A stretch of 14,381 nucleotides of DNA from Fimenecus sp045579305 (GTDB lineage: Bacteria > Bacillota > Clostridia > Oscillospirales > Acutalibacteraceae), in assembly GCA_045579305.1 (NCBI GenBank), contig JAZNLY010000134.1, positions 1-14,381 of the forward strand, read 5' to 3'. The notes beneath the pieces were generated by a model that was not told the DNA's origin, ran no database searches, and saw only the letters and a list, made by a program, of their open reading frames with translations. Shown here piece by piece: positions 1-6,588 of this stretch (the first letter of the stretch is position 1; each line of letters starts with the position of its first letter). A program made the translations under genes and the position numbers.

Positions 1-20
1 CTATTGCGAACGAGTTAAAT

Positions 21-40
21 ATGTGATATATTTATTACAT
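21..40. promoter_or_regulatory. Imperfect 20-bp palindrome upstream of glnA, candidate operator
   Basis: ATGTGATATATTTATTACAT pairs with its own reverse complement at 8 of 10 positions and lies just before the glnA ribosome binding site. It resembles the GlnR/TnrA box (TGTNA-N7-TNACA) but has an 8-base centre, giving TGTGA-N8-TTACA. A nitrogen-regulator site is plausible by position. An AT-rich chance palindrome is also possible. Confidence 0.3.
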
Positions 41-63
41 ATTATTTTTTAGGAGATGTTAAA

Positions 64-1488
64 ATGGCTAAGAGCATAAATGACGTTCTTAATCTTATCA
101 AGGAAAATGACATTAAAATGGTCGATTTCAAAATGGTTGACATCAACGGTCAATACCGTCATGTTACTATCCCTGCTGAAAATTTTTCAGAGGATACAAT
201 GAAGAGTGGTATTGGTTTTGATGCTTCTAACTACGGCTATGCTGTTGTTGAAAAGAGTGACATGGTCTTCATTCCTGACCCTGATACTGCAATTATTGAC
301 CCGTTCTGTTCAATTCCTACTTTGTCAATGACCGGTAATGCAATGATTATCGACAACCCTGAAAATCGTCCTCTTGCACAGTATCCTCGTAACATCATTA
401 AAGCTGCTGTTGAATATATGAAAAACAGTGGTGTTGCTGATGAAATGAAAATTTTACCTGAATTTGAGTTCTATCTCTTTGACGATGTTACATGGAGTGT
501 GGAAGGCAGATATATCGGTGCTACCGTTGACGCACAGCAGTCATACTGGAATTCCGATGTTGAAGGAAAGGGCGTTGTTGTTCCTAAACAGAAAAACTAT
601 CACATCGCAAAGCCTTTCGACATCTCATACGAATGCCGTAGTGAAATGTGTATGCTTATGAAGGAAGCCGGTATTGAAATCAACTACCACCATCCTGAAG
701 TTGCTGCTTCAGGTCAGTTTGAAATCGAGCCTCAGCTCGGTGAGGTTGTTCATATGGCTGATGCTACAATGTGGATTAAATATATCATCCACAACACAGC
801 TCTTAAATATGGTAAGACAGCAACATTTATGCCAAAGCCAATTTATGGTGAAGCAGGTAGCGGTATGCACGTACATATGATTCTTTTCAAGGATGGTCAG
901 CCTGTTTTCTCTGATGACAATGGTTATTCTCACCTTAGTGAAACTGCTCACTACTTTATGGGTGGTCTTCTCAAGCATATTGGTGCTCTTTGTGCTATTA
1001 CAAACCCAAGCACAAACTCATTCAAGCGTCTTATTCCTGGTTTCGAAGCACCTGTAACAGTTGGTTATGCAACATCAAACAGAAGTGCTGTTATCCGTAT
1101 TCCTGCATATGCTAAGAGCCCTGACAAGCGTAGATTTGAGCTTCGCAACCCAGATGCTACTTGTAACCCATACTTCTGCTATGCAGCAATCCTTATGGCA
1201 GGTCTTGACGGTGTTAAGAACAAGATTGACCCACACGCAAACGGTTGGGGCCCATATGATATGAACCTCTATCACCTCAGTGATGAAGAAAAAGCAAAGC
1301 TCCAGCATCTTCCTACATCTCTTGAAGAGGCTCTTGATGCTCTTGAAGCAGACCACGCATTCCTCACAGAAGGTGGCGTGTTCCCGGAAGAACTTCTCCG
1401 AAACTTTGTTAAAGCAAAGCGTGAAGAATGTCGTCAGCTTTCAGCAATTCCACACCCAGCAGAGTTTGATAAATATTACAACCTTTAA
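64..1488 (+). CDS. glnA: Type I glutamine synthetase (474 aa)
   Basis: Catalyses ATP-dependent amidation of glutamate with ammonia to give glutamine, the main cytoplasmic ammonium-assimilation step. The family normally forms dodecamers. Visible motifs are the PEFEF metal-binding strand (132-136), the NYHHPEVAASGQFE segment (207-220), the ATP-site signature KPIYGEAGSGMHVHM (258-272), NPSTNSFKRL (314-323), NRSAVIRIP (339-347) and RRFELRNPD (356-364). Length is close to the 469 aa of the E. coli enzyme, and the C-terminal third aligns with it easily. NLY at 401-403 sits where E. coli has its adenylylated tyrosine (Tyr397); whether Tyr403 is modified here cannot be judged, and no adenylyltransferase gene is in view. 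The start is supported by AGGAGA at 51-56, 7 bases upstream. It appears monocistronic, closed by the terminator at 1503-1528. Identity is very secure; the alpha/beta subtype is less so. Confidence 0.97.
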   Translation: MAKSINDVLNLIKENDIKMVDFKMVDINGQYRHVTIPAENFSEDTMKSGIGFDASNYGYAVVEKSDMVFIPDPDTAIIDPFCSIPTLSMTGNAMIIDNPENRPLAQYPRNIIKAAVEYMKNSGVADEMKILPEFEFYLFDDVTWSVEGRYIGATVDAQQSYWNSDVEGKGVVVPKQKNYHIAKPFDISYECRSEMCMLMKEAGIEINYHHPEVAASGQFEIEPQLGEVVHMADATMWIKYIIHNTALKYGKTATFMPKPIYGEAGSGMHVHMILFKDGQPVFSDDNGYSHLSETAHYFMGGLLKHIGALCAITNPSTNSFKRLIPGFEAPVTVGYATSNRSAVIRIPAYAKSPDKRRFELRNPDATCNPYFCYAAILMAGLDGVKNKIDPHANGWGPYDMNLYHLSDEEKAKLQHLPTSLEEALDALEADHAFLTEGGVFPEELLRNFVKAKREECRQLSAIPHPAEFDKYYNL

Positions 1489-1502
1489 TAGGCAAAACAA
1501 CA

Positions 1503-1532
1503 AAAACCTCCTTGAAAAAGGAGGTTTTATTT
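1503..1532. terminator. Bidirectional intrinsic terminator between glnA and the SGNH hydrolase gene
   Basis: A perfect 11-bp stem (AAAACCTCCTT at 1503-1513 and AAGGAGGTTTT at 1518-1528) with a 4-base loop. T-rich sequence follows on the + strand (1525-1533), and the A-rich flank at 1494-1506 supplies a T-run on the - strand. It can therefore stop both convergent genes. Confidence 0.88.
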
Positions 1533-1546
1533 ATTGTCTTTAGATA

Positions 1547-2971
1547 TTATTCGTCAAGAGCCTTGAAGTATTTTGCTGCCTCGCCCCTGGTGATAGGTGC
1601 ACTTGCATTGAACCCATGGTCCAACATCACATTGAATGCAAAGAAAAGAGATTTAATCAAACCTAAAAAGCCATCATCCCTGTTTCCAATAATTTCCTGT
1701 GCAAATGTTTCTACATTAACCTCTGCATCATCGGTCACAGAGTTCTCTGTACCATTGATTACATTAAGCGCATTATTCAACTCACCCTTAGTAAGAGTTT
1801 TGTCAGGACTGAATGTTGTTGGTGTTGTTGCACTCATTATATTATTCAGAATAACATATTCCACGTCACTGTAATACTTGCTTCCCGGTCCCACATCTTC
1901 AAATTTTGTGAAATAATCAGGATGAGGAAGTGCTTCTATAATTTTGTTTGCAATATTGACATGACCATCAGCATCCGGATGGCTCTCAACATATGTTGTA
2001 CCCTCAGTATCAACGTAAGTGTACCCAAACTTTTCTGCGCCATCAATCATTGGTTTGTTACCCACTGACAAGATAAAGTTTACAATCGTGGATGTAACAG
2101 CTGCCGTAGTTTCATCCGGCTCTTCACCACCATTTACAGGCTCACCTACTACACCATCATAGTCAAAGTATTTGCCTTTAAGACTATTGTCACTCATACC
2201 TACAACCATTAATGTAACATCAGGATTATAATTATAGATATCCTGAATCATATAGTCCCAGTTTTCATAGAATCTGCCAAGACCATCTTTGAGTGCCTCA
2301 GGAATTGTCATAGCAAGTCCGGGAAGTGCACCTGCAATATGTGCAATTTCAACCAGGTCTTCAATGTTACCTAAGTCCACTGCATTTTCTGCGAGATATT
2401 CTTCTAACATTACCACATATTTATCTGCAACATTTTCTTTCTCAAAAACATCAGCAATAACCCAGCCCAGATATGCACCCCAGTCGTTACCACCAACCCC
2501 AAGTGTTATAAGGTCAGCCTCTGCAACTGCTTTTTTATATGCTGTTCTGTATTCTTCACTACCAGGGTCTCCAACCGCATTCATCTGAGCAGGATGGAAA
2601 AGATATTCGTCAGTTCCCGTAAAATCATCCTCAAGCATATATCGGATTTCTATTGTTCTAAATCCCGGTCCTGCAAAAGCAGTCATTGACTTATCCTCGA
2701 TAATAGCGTTTGCAAGAACATCTGCATATGAACCAGGCACTCTGTAATATGCTGTCTCCTGATATGTTTTATTATAAGCATCATCATTCTCACTTATTAC
2801 ATCACGATAGCCACTTGCGACACTGTCGCCAAGAAGAAGATAATTCTTATACTGACCCTTGTGAAGTGAGACTGCGTCCTGATTAAGTTCCTTCGCAAAG
2901 AATACAAAGCAACTCGAAATAATGGAAATAGCAAGAATTAAAGCTATACTTGCTCTGAAAAGCTTTTTCAT
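1547..2971 (-). CDS. Secreted SGNH/GDSL hydrolase with C-terminal SLH modules (474 aa)
   Basis: Probably an extracellular esterase or deacetylase acting on plant or cell-wall polysaccharide esters; the substrate is not readable from sequence. A signal peptide covers about 1-27 (MKKLF, then a hydrophobic run). SGNH block I is GDSVASGY (48-55, nucleophile Ser50) and block III is GGND (160-163). Block V is HPDADGH (331-337), with His331 the likely catalytic histidine. The Asp usually three residues before that His is Val328 here. Residues about 356-408 resemble an S-layer-homology module (FEDV, then FSPDKTLTKGE), and 445-474 a shorter second one (ITRGEAAKYF), suggesting noncovalent attachment to the cell wall. 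AGGAGG at 2980-2985 lies 8 bases before the ATG. Monocistronic, with its own promoter. Confidence 0.88.
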   Translation of the reverse strand: MKKLFRASIALILAISIISSCFVFFAKELNQDAVSLHKGQYKNYLLLGDSVASGYRDVISENDDAYNKTYQETAYYRVPGSYADVLANAIIEDKSMTAFAGPGFRTIEIRYMLEDDFTGTDEYLFHPAQMNAVGDPGSEEYRTAYKKAVAEADLITLGVGGNDWGAYLGWVIADVFEKENVADKYVVMLEEYLAENAVDLGNIEDLVEIAHIAGALPGLAMTIPEALKDGLGRFYENWDYMIQDIYNYNPDVTLMVVGMSDNSLKGKYFDYDGVVGEPVNGGEEPDETTAAVTSTIVNFILSVGNKPMIDGAEKFGYTYVDTEGTTYVESHPDADGHVNIANKIIEALPHPDYFTKFEDVGPGSKYYSDVEYVILNNIMSATTPTTFSPDKTLTKGELNNALNVINGTENSVTDDAEVNVETFAQEIIGNRDDGFLGLIKSLFFAFNVMLDHGFNASAPITRGEAAKYFKALDE

Positions 2972-2979
2972 TTTTTCAT

Positions 2980-2985
2980 CCTCCT
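2980..2985 (-). promoter_or_regulatory. Ribosome binding site of the SGNH hydrolase gene
   Basis: Consensus AGGAGG on the - strand, 8 bases before the ATG; it fixes the start at 2971. Confidence 0.8.
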
Positions 2986-3018
2986 GAATATGTATGCCAT
3001 AATTTTTTTATACAATTA

Positions 3019-3047
3019 ATATTAGCACTTTTCTATATTCTCGTCAA
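3019..3047 (-). promoter_or_regulatory. Sigma-A promoter of the SGNH hydrolase gene
   Basis: On the - strand TTGACG (3042-3047) and TAATAT (3019-3024) are separated by exactly 17 bases, each one mismatch from consensus. Predicted transcription start is near 3012, leaving a leader of about 40 bases before the ATG at 2971. Confidence 0.7.
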
Positions 3048-3057
3048 TAAGTCCATC

Positions 3058-3094
3058 ACAAAACAAAGGAGACAACACAGTTAGTTGTCTCCTT
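3058..3094 (-). terminator. Intrinsic terminator of the acyl-CoA ligase gene
   Basis: A perfect 11-bp stem (AAGGAGACAAC at 3066-3076, GTTGTCTCCTT at 3084-3094) with a 7-base loop. On the - strand it is followed by a T-rich tract (TTTGTTTTG). It lies 8 bases past the ligase stop codon. Confidence 0.85.
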
Positions 3095-3101
3095 ACCATA
3101 T

Positions 3102-4748
3102 TTAGTTTGTATGATATTTTCTTGCAATTTTCATTGTTGTTGTCTTTGGGAATTCCTCGTCACGAACAAGAATCTGACCAATACGCTTGAACATTGGCAT
3201 CATAGCATTTACTCTCTTGACATCTGCATCAAGATTATCTCTGCAATCAGGATAATCTTCTTCGTTAAGGAAAAATTCACCTGTAATCTTGTCACCTTCC
3301 TGGTAAACAAGAACTTCCTTAACATAAGGAATCTCATTCATAAGCTTCTCTTCGATTTCTTCAGGAGAAACATTCTTACCATTTGAAAGGATAATAAGAT
3401 TCTTCTTTCTACCTACCATAAAGAGGAACCCATCTTCGTCAATTCTACCAAAGTCACCTGTCTTGAACCAGTCACCATCAAAGGCAGCCGCAGTAGCTTC
3501 AGGGTCGTTATAGTAACCAACCATAACGTTTGAACCTCTTACATAGATTTCACCAACGCCATTTTCGTCAGCATCAACAATCTTGATTTCGTTACAATCA
3601 AGCGGAGTACCAACGCTGCCGAATTTGAATTTACCCGGGTGGTTACAAGTAATAACCGGTGAACATTCTGTAAGTCCATAACCATTGAAAACGTCAATAC
3701 CAATATCGTAAAGTCCCTTTTCGTATTTAGGGTCAAGGTAAGCACCACCGCAGATAATCATATCAAGGTTTCCGCCAAGGTTATCGTGAACCATTTTGAA
3801 AATCTTACGACGTTTGTCGATACCGAATTTCATAAGCACATTACTGATTTTAATACCCTTTTTGAGCAATTCTTCCTTACCCATTTTCCGTGCTGTTTTC
3901 CATATTCTGTCATAAACTGTTTCAACAACAAGTGGAACACCTGTAAAGTTGTACGGCTGAAATTTCTTGATATCTCTCTGAATATCTTTAAGGCTGTCAC
4001 AAAGATAACCCCATTCTGAAACGATATATGTAGCAAACATACCACTTACCCATGAAAGAGTGTGGTGCAATGGCAAGAAAGCGATAGCATGACGACCTGT
4101 AAGCACACGCAATGAAGCAGAGCAGTTACTTGCAACATTCTTATGTGTAAGCATAACACCCTTGCTCTTGCCTGTTGTACCAGATGTGAAAACGATTGCG
4201 GCTAAATCGTCAGGCTTAATTTCAATTTTATCAAACAAATCGTCGCCTGCTTCAATCATTTTTTCGCCTTCTGCATAATATGTTTCAAATTCATCTATAT
4301 TGAAGTATTCCATCTCCGGAACTTCAGGATTAGCCTTAATCTGGTCAACGAACTTTGTAAATCTCTTTGAATGAACAACTGCTTCACAACCACAACGGAT
4401 AATCTGGTCCTCAATATCATCATATGAAAGTTTTGCATCCATAGGAACGCAGATATTACCACCTACGATAATTGCGTAATATGCAAGACCCCATTCAATA
4501 AGGTTTTCTGAAACAATAGCAATTTTCTTGCCACCTCTTAAGCCTTTGCTGTAAAAATATGTACTGAGAGTTCTGATTCTGTAAAATGTCTGGTTGTAGT
4601 TGAGTTCCTGAAGTTGCTTGTTTCTATCAAGGAACATAAATTGCTTTTTATCGCCACCACGTTCTGTTCCTTCAAAAACAATCTCACGTATTGTCTGATA
4701 TTCCGGAATCTCTACCTTAACCGCATTCTTATGTGTTTTTTTTGCCAT
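3102..4748 (-). CDS. AMP-forming acyl-CoA ligase, long-chain fatty acid type (548 aa)
   Basis: A cytoplasmic or membrane-associated member of the ANL superfamily: it activates a carboxylic acid with ATP to an acyl-adenylate, then normally transfers it to CoA. Motifs are the P-loop TSGTTGKSKG (188-197), GYGLTE (356-361), the TGD motif (430-432) and the hinge region VGRKKNLII (445-453). Near the C-terminus, TTTMKIAR places the adenylation lysine at Lys540. Length and layout match FadD-like or O-succinylbenzoate-ligase-like enzymes. The HHTLSWVSGM segment (228-237) resembles long-chain fatty acyl-CoA synthetases, so a fatty acid is the likely substrate; this is inference. There is no carrier-protein or acyltransferase domain. 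An AGAAGGAT-like ribosome binding site lies at 4758-4765. It is transcribed away from the FAD oxidoreductase gene through a symmetric shared promoter region, suggesting linked function. Confidence 0.88.
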   Translation of the reverse strand: MAKKTHKNAVKVEIPEYQTIREIVFEGTERGGDKKQFMFLDRNKQLQELNYNQTFYRIRTLSTYFYSKGLRGGKKIAIVSENLIEWGLAYYAIIVGGNICVPMDAKLSYDDIEDQIIRCGCEAVVHSKRFTKFVDQIKANPEVPEMEYFNIDEFETYYAEGEKMIEAGDDLFDKIEIKPDDLAAIVFTSGTTGKSKGVMLTHKNVASNCSASLRVLTGRHAIAFLPLHHTLSWVSGMFATYIVSEWGYLCDSLKDIQRDIKKFQPYNFTGVPLVVETVYDRIWKTARKMGKEELLKKGIKISNVLMKFGIDKRRKIFKMVHDNLGGNLDMIICGGAYLDPKYEKGLYDIGIDVFNGYGLTECSPVITCNHPGKFKFGSVGTPLDCNEIKIVDADENGVGEIYVRGSNVMVGYYNDPEATAAAFDGDWFKTGDFGRIDEDGFLFMVGRKKNLIILSNGKNVSPEEIEEKLMNEIPYVKEVLVYQEGDKITGEFFLNEEDYPDCRDNLDADVKRVNAMMPMFKRIGQILVRDEEFPKTTTMKIARKYHTN

Positions 4749-4854
4749 TTTTTATTTATCCTTCTCTTTTATTTATTAAACAGATGTTCACTAAAATGTC
4801 TGTTATTTTTAAAAACCACATTATTAACCCATAATAAACCATTATATTGTGTAC

Positions 4855-4884
4855 ATTATATCATCATTCTTATTGATAATGCAA
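4855..4884 (-). promoter_or_regulatory. Divergent promoter of the acyl-CoA ligase gene
   Basis: On the - strand a perfect TATAAT lies at 4855-4860. The best -35 is the weak TTGCAT at 4879-4884 with an 18-base spacer, directly abutting the -35 of the opposite promoter. The weak -35 suggests dependence on an activator or on the shared element. Confidence 0.55.
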
Positions 4885-4901
4885 GTGTTTTATGATATAA
4901 T
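4873..4901 (+). promoter_or_regulatory. Sigma-A promoter of the FAD oxidoreductase gene
   Basis: TTGATA (4873-4878) and a perfect TATAAT (4896-4901) are 17 bases apart, with TG one base before the -10 (extended -10). The predicted start near 4908 lies inside the right arm of the inverted repeat. Confidence 0.8.
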
Positions 4902-4928
4902 TTACACAATTTATGATGGAAATTATTG

Positions 4929-4936
4929 AAAAGGGG
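4929..4936 (+). promoter_or_regulatory. Ribosome binding site deciding the start of the FAD oxidoreductase
   Basis: AAAAGGGG lies 7 bases before the ATG at 4944. An in-frame TTG at 4926 overlaps this site and has no Shine-Dalgarno sequence of its own, so the ATG is preferred. Confidence 0.75.
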
Positions 4937-4943
4937 TCTTTTT

Positions 4944-6272
4944 ATGGGAAAGAAGATTATAGTTGCCGGTGGTGGACATGGTGGTATTGCTGCTGCTATG
5001 CTGCTTGCAAAAAGAGGTTTCGATGTAACTGTATATGAACGAAATGGAAAAGATAAGATGGGATATGACTGGACGGACATTTTTGATAAAAAAGGTTGGA
5101 CCGCTGTTGGCATCCCGCTTCCTGATAAAAGCAAATATAATCTGAAACAGGATATGACCTTTTATGGCCCTGCTATGGAAACCGCACTTACTCAGCATAC
5201 TGAGGAAGATAAAAAAGAAATTCAGATGGAACGTAGCGATATCTATGCTCATTTGATTGAACACGCAGAAAACGCAGGTGTAAAATTTGAATATGAGCAC
5301 AACATAGAATGTCCCGTTTTCTTCGGCAACAGAGTTGTCGGTATTAAAACAAACAAAGGTGAATATCTTGCAGACCTTGTTATTGACGCTTGTGGTCTTA
5401 ATTCACCTATAAGACGTGCTATGCCACCATCAACAGGAATTCAGAACAATCCGATTGAATATGAACAATTCTATATATACAGAGCTTTTTTCAATAAGGC
5501 TTGTGAAGTAGCTGAACACGATAAATTCAAAGTTATTCTCCTTCCGAACAATGAATTGGGTATTTCGTGGATTGCGACCGAAGAAGAACACACAGACGTT
5601 CTTATTGGTCGTTTCCGTTCATTTGACCGCGAATATGCGATGAGTCAGATTGAAATGTTAAGAAAAGGAAATCCAAGTATCGGCACAGAAATTCTTCGTG
5701 CTGATGATTTTGCAAACATCCCTGTTCGCCAGCCTTTAGGGGTTCTTGTGGCTGACGGATATGCGGCAATCGGTGATAGCGGATTTATGACTGTTCCTGT
5801 TATCGGTTCCGGTATTGCCAACTCTCTCAAGGCAGCCAGAATTCTCGCCGATGCCATCTCAAATGATTGCAGTGGTTCATACAGTGCCGAAACACTTTGG
5901 TCTTACCAGAAAAACTTCTATAAAGAAATCGGTGCAGCATTAGCCCCTCTTGCTTGTGTTAAACTCCTTCTTACAAGACTCCAGGGTCCTGAACTTGACT
6001 ATATCTTTGCAAAGGGTATTCTCAACGCCGAAGATATGACAATTGATGCCGATTCAACAAGCCTTGGTGCAATGCTTGGCGGCATGTCATTAGAGGACAT
6101 CAAAATCAAAGTCAGCGGACTTATAAATAACAAGGTTATTCTCTCTAAAGTTGTTAAAATGGGTCTGCAATTAGCTCGTGCAACCGCCGTTACCGCAGCA
6201 ATGCCAACAACATACAACCGAAAGGCAATTTTACGTTGGGTTGAGCAATATAACGCTTGTTTCAAGCATTAA
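4944..6272 (+). CDS. FAD-dependent oxidoreductase, geranylgeranyl-reductase-like (442 aa)
   Basis: A flavoprotein of the p-hydroxybenzoate-hydroxylase / geranylgeranyl reductase fold; the substrate is unknown. The N-terminus has the Rossmann dinucleotide motif VAGGGHGGIAAAMLLAKRG (7-25), ending in an acidic residue (YER, Glu32) that would hold the FAD ribose. A VIDACGLNSPIRR segment (146-158) matches the second FAD-contact region of this family, and ADGYAAIGDSG (270-280) is the GD motif. The C-terminal 120 residues are less conserved and probably form the substrate-binding part. No signal peptide; the usual location is cytoplasmic or membrane-peripheral. The start is the ATG at 4944. Expression appears tied to the divergent acyl-CoA ligase, so an acyl or isoprenoid lipid substrate is a fair guess but only inference. 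It ends at the terminator at 6291-6316. Confidence 0.8.
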   Translation: MGKKIIVAGGGHGGIAAAMLLAKRGFDVTVYERNGKDKMGYDWTDIFDKKGWTAVGIPLPDKSKYNLKQDMTFYGPAMETALTQHTEEDKKEIQMERSDIYAHLIEHAENAGVKFEYEHNIECPVFFGNRVVGIKTNKGEYLADLVIDACGLNSPIRRAMPPSTGIQNNPIEYEQFYIYRAFFNKACEVAEHDKFKVILLPNNELGISWIATEEEHTDVLIGRFRSFDREYAMSQIEMLRKGNPSIGTEILRADDFANIPVRQPLGVLVADGYAAIGDSGFMTVPVIGSGIANSLKAARILADAISNDCSGSYSAETLWSYQKNFYKEIGAALAPLACVKLLLTRLQGPELDYIFAKGILNAEDMTIDADSTSLGAMLGGMSLEDIKIKVSGLINNKVILSKVVKMGLQLARATAVTAAMPTTYNRKAILRWVEQYNACFKH

Positions 6273-6290
6273 TTACAATTAAAAAAATAT

Positions 6291-6321
6291 AGGGCAAGGA
6301 TTTTATTCCTTGCCCTTTTTG
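6291..6321. terminator. Bidirectional terminator between the FAD oxidoreductase and the pqqD-like gene
   Basis: A perfect 10-bp stem (AGGGCAAGGA at 6291-6300, TCCTTGCCCT at 6307-6316) with a 6-base loop, followed by T5 on the + strand. The A7 run at 6281-6287 gives a T-run on the - strand. It closes both convergent units. Confidence 0.9.
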
Positions 6322-6322
6322 T

Positions 6323-6586
6323 TTAGTCAATTATTCCGAAATTCCTTAATTTTGTCAGGAATTCTGTCACATCTTCTTGTGCAGTTTCCTTATCTATTTC
6401 ATATTCTTCAAGCATTTTTTCTGTTAATTCTTCCTCTGAGTCCACATCCGGAAGTAAGCGCCATAAAAACGCTCCTGTTTCCGTCAACATAAAAAGTCCG
6501 TTCAAATCAAGCACCACATCGGCACCCGGCACAAGTATATATTCTTCTGCTATTGTTCTTAATACCATTTCTTTTTTGATTTTCAT
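6323..6586 (-). CDS. PqqD-family protein (RiPP recognition element fold), 87 aa
   Basis: Small cytoplasmic protein matching the PqqD family, whose winged-helix fold binds leader peptides of ribosomally made, modified peptides and presents them to a maturase. Diagnostic features in order are VVLDLNGLFMLTETGAFLWRLL (24-45 region, with the conserved TGA and LW) and an acidic linker. After these comes a helical end, EEYEIDKETAQEDVTEFL then LRNFGIID (60-87), typical of the family. The length of about 90 residues fits a stand-alone PqqD. It starts 2 bases after the ABC exporter stop codon with only a weak GGTG site, so translation is probably coupled. No radical-SAM enzyme, PqqE, cyclase or precursor peptide is nearby, so its partner is unknown. 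Family assignment is confident; a role in peptide modification is not. Confidence 0.82.
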   Translation of the reverse strand: MKIKKEMVLRTIAEEYILVPGADVVLDLNGLFMLTETGAFLWRLLPDVDSEEELTEKMLEEYEIDKETAQEDVTEFLTKLRNFGIID

Positions 6587-6588
6587 AC

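Larger units (their letters stand above)
4846..4910. repeat. 19-bp inverted repeat covering both divergent -10 boxes
   Basis: The left arm, 4846-4864, read on the - strand is ATGATATAATGTACACAAT. The right arm, 4892-4910, read on the + strand is ATGATATAATTTACACAAT. They match at 18 of 19 positions, with 27 bases between arms. Each arm holds TATAAT followed by a (G/T)TACACAAT block at the expected start of transcription. This symmetry goes beyond what two independent promoters need, so one regulator binding both arms is likely. Confidence 0.7.

Noticed and set aside
1512..1874. Open frame of 120 codons on the + strand
   Set aside because: Lies antisense to the SLH end of the SGNH hydrolase, begins within the terminator hairpin, and has no family features.
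2909..2911. Cys21 of the SGNH hydrolase (I-S-S-C) as a lipoprotein lipobox
   Set aside because: The hydrophobic stretch continues past the Cys (FVFFA), which is atypical of lipoproteins, and SLH modules already explain surface attachment.
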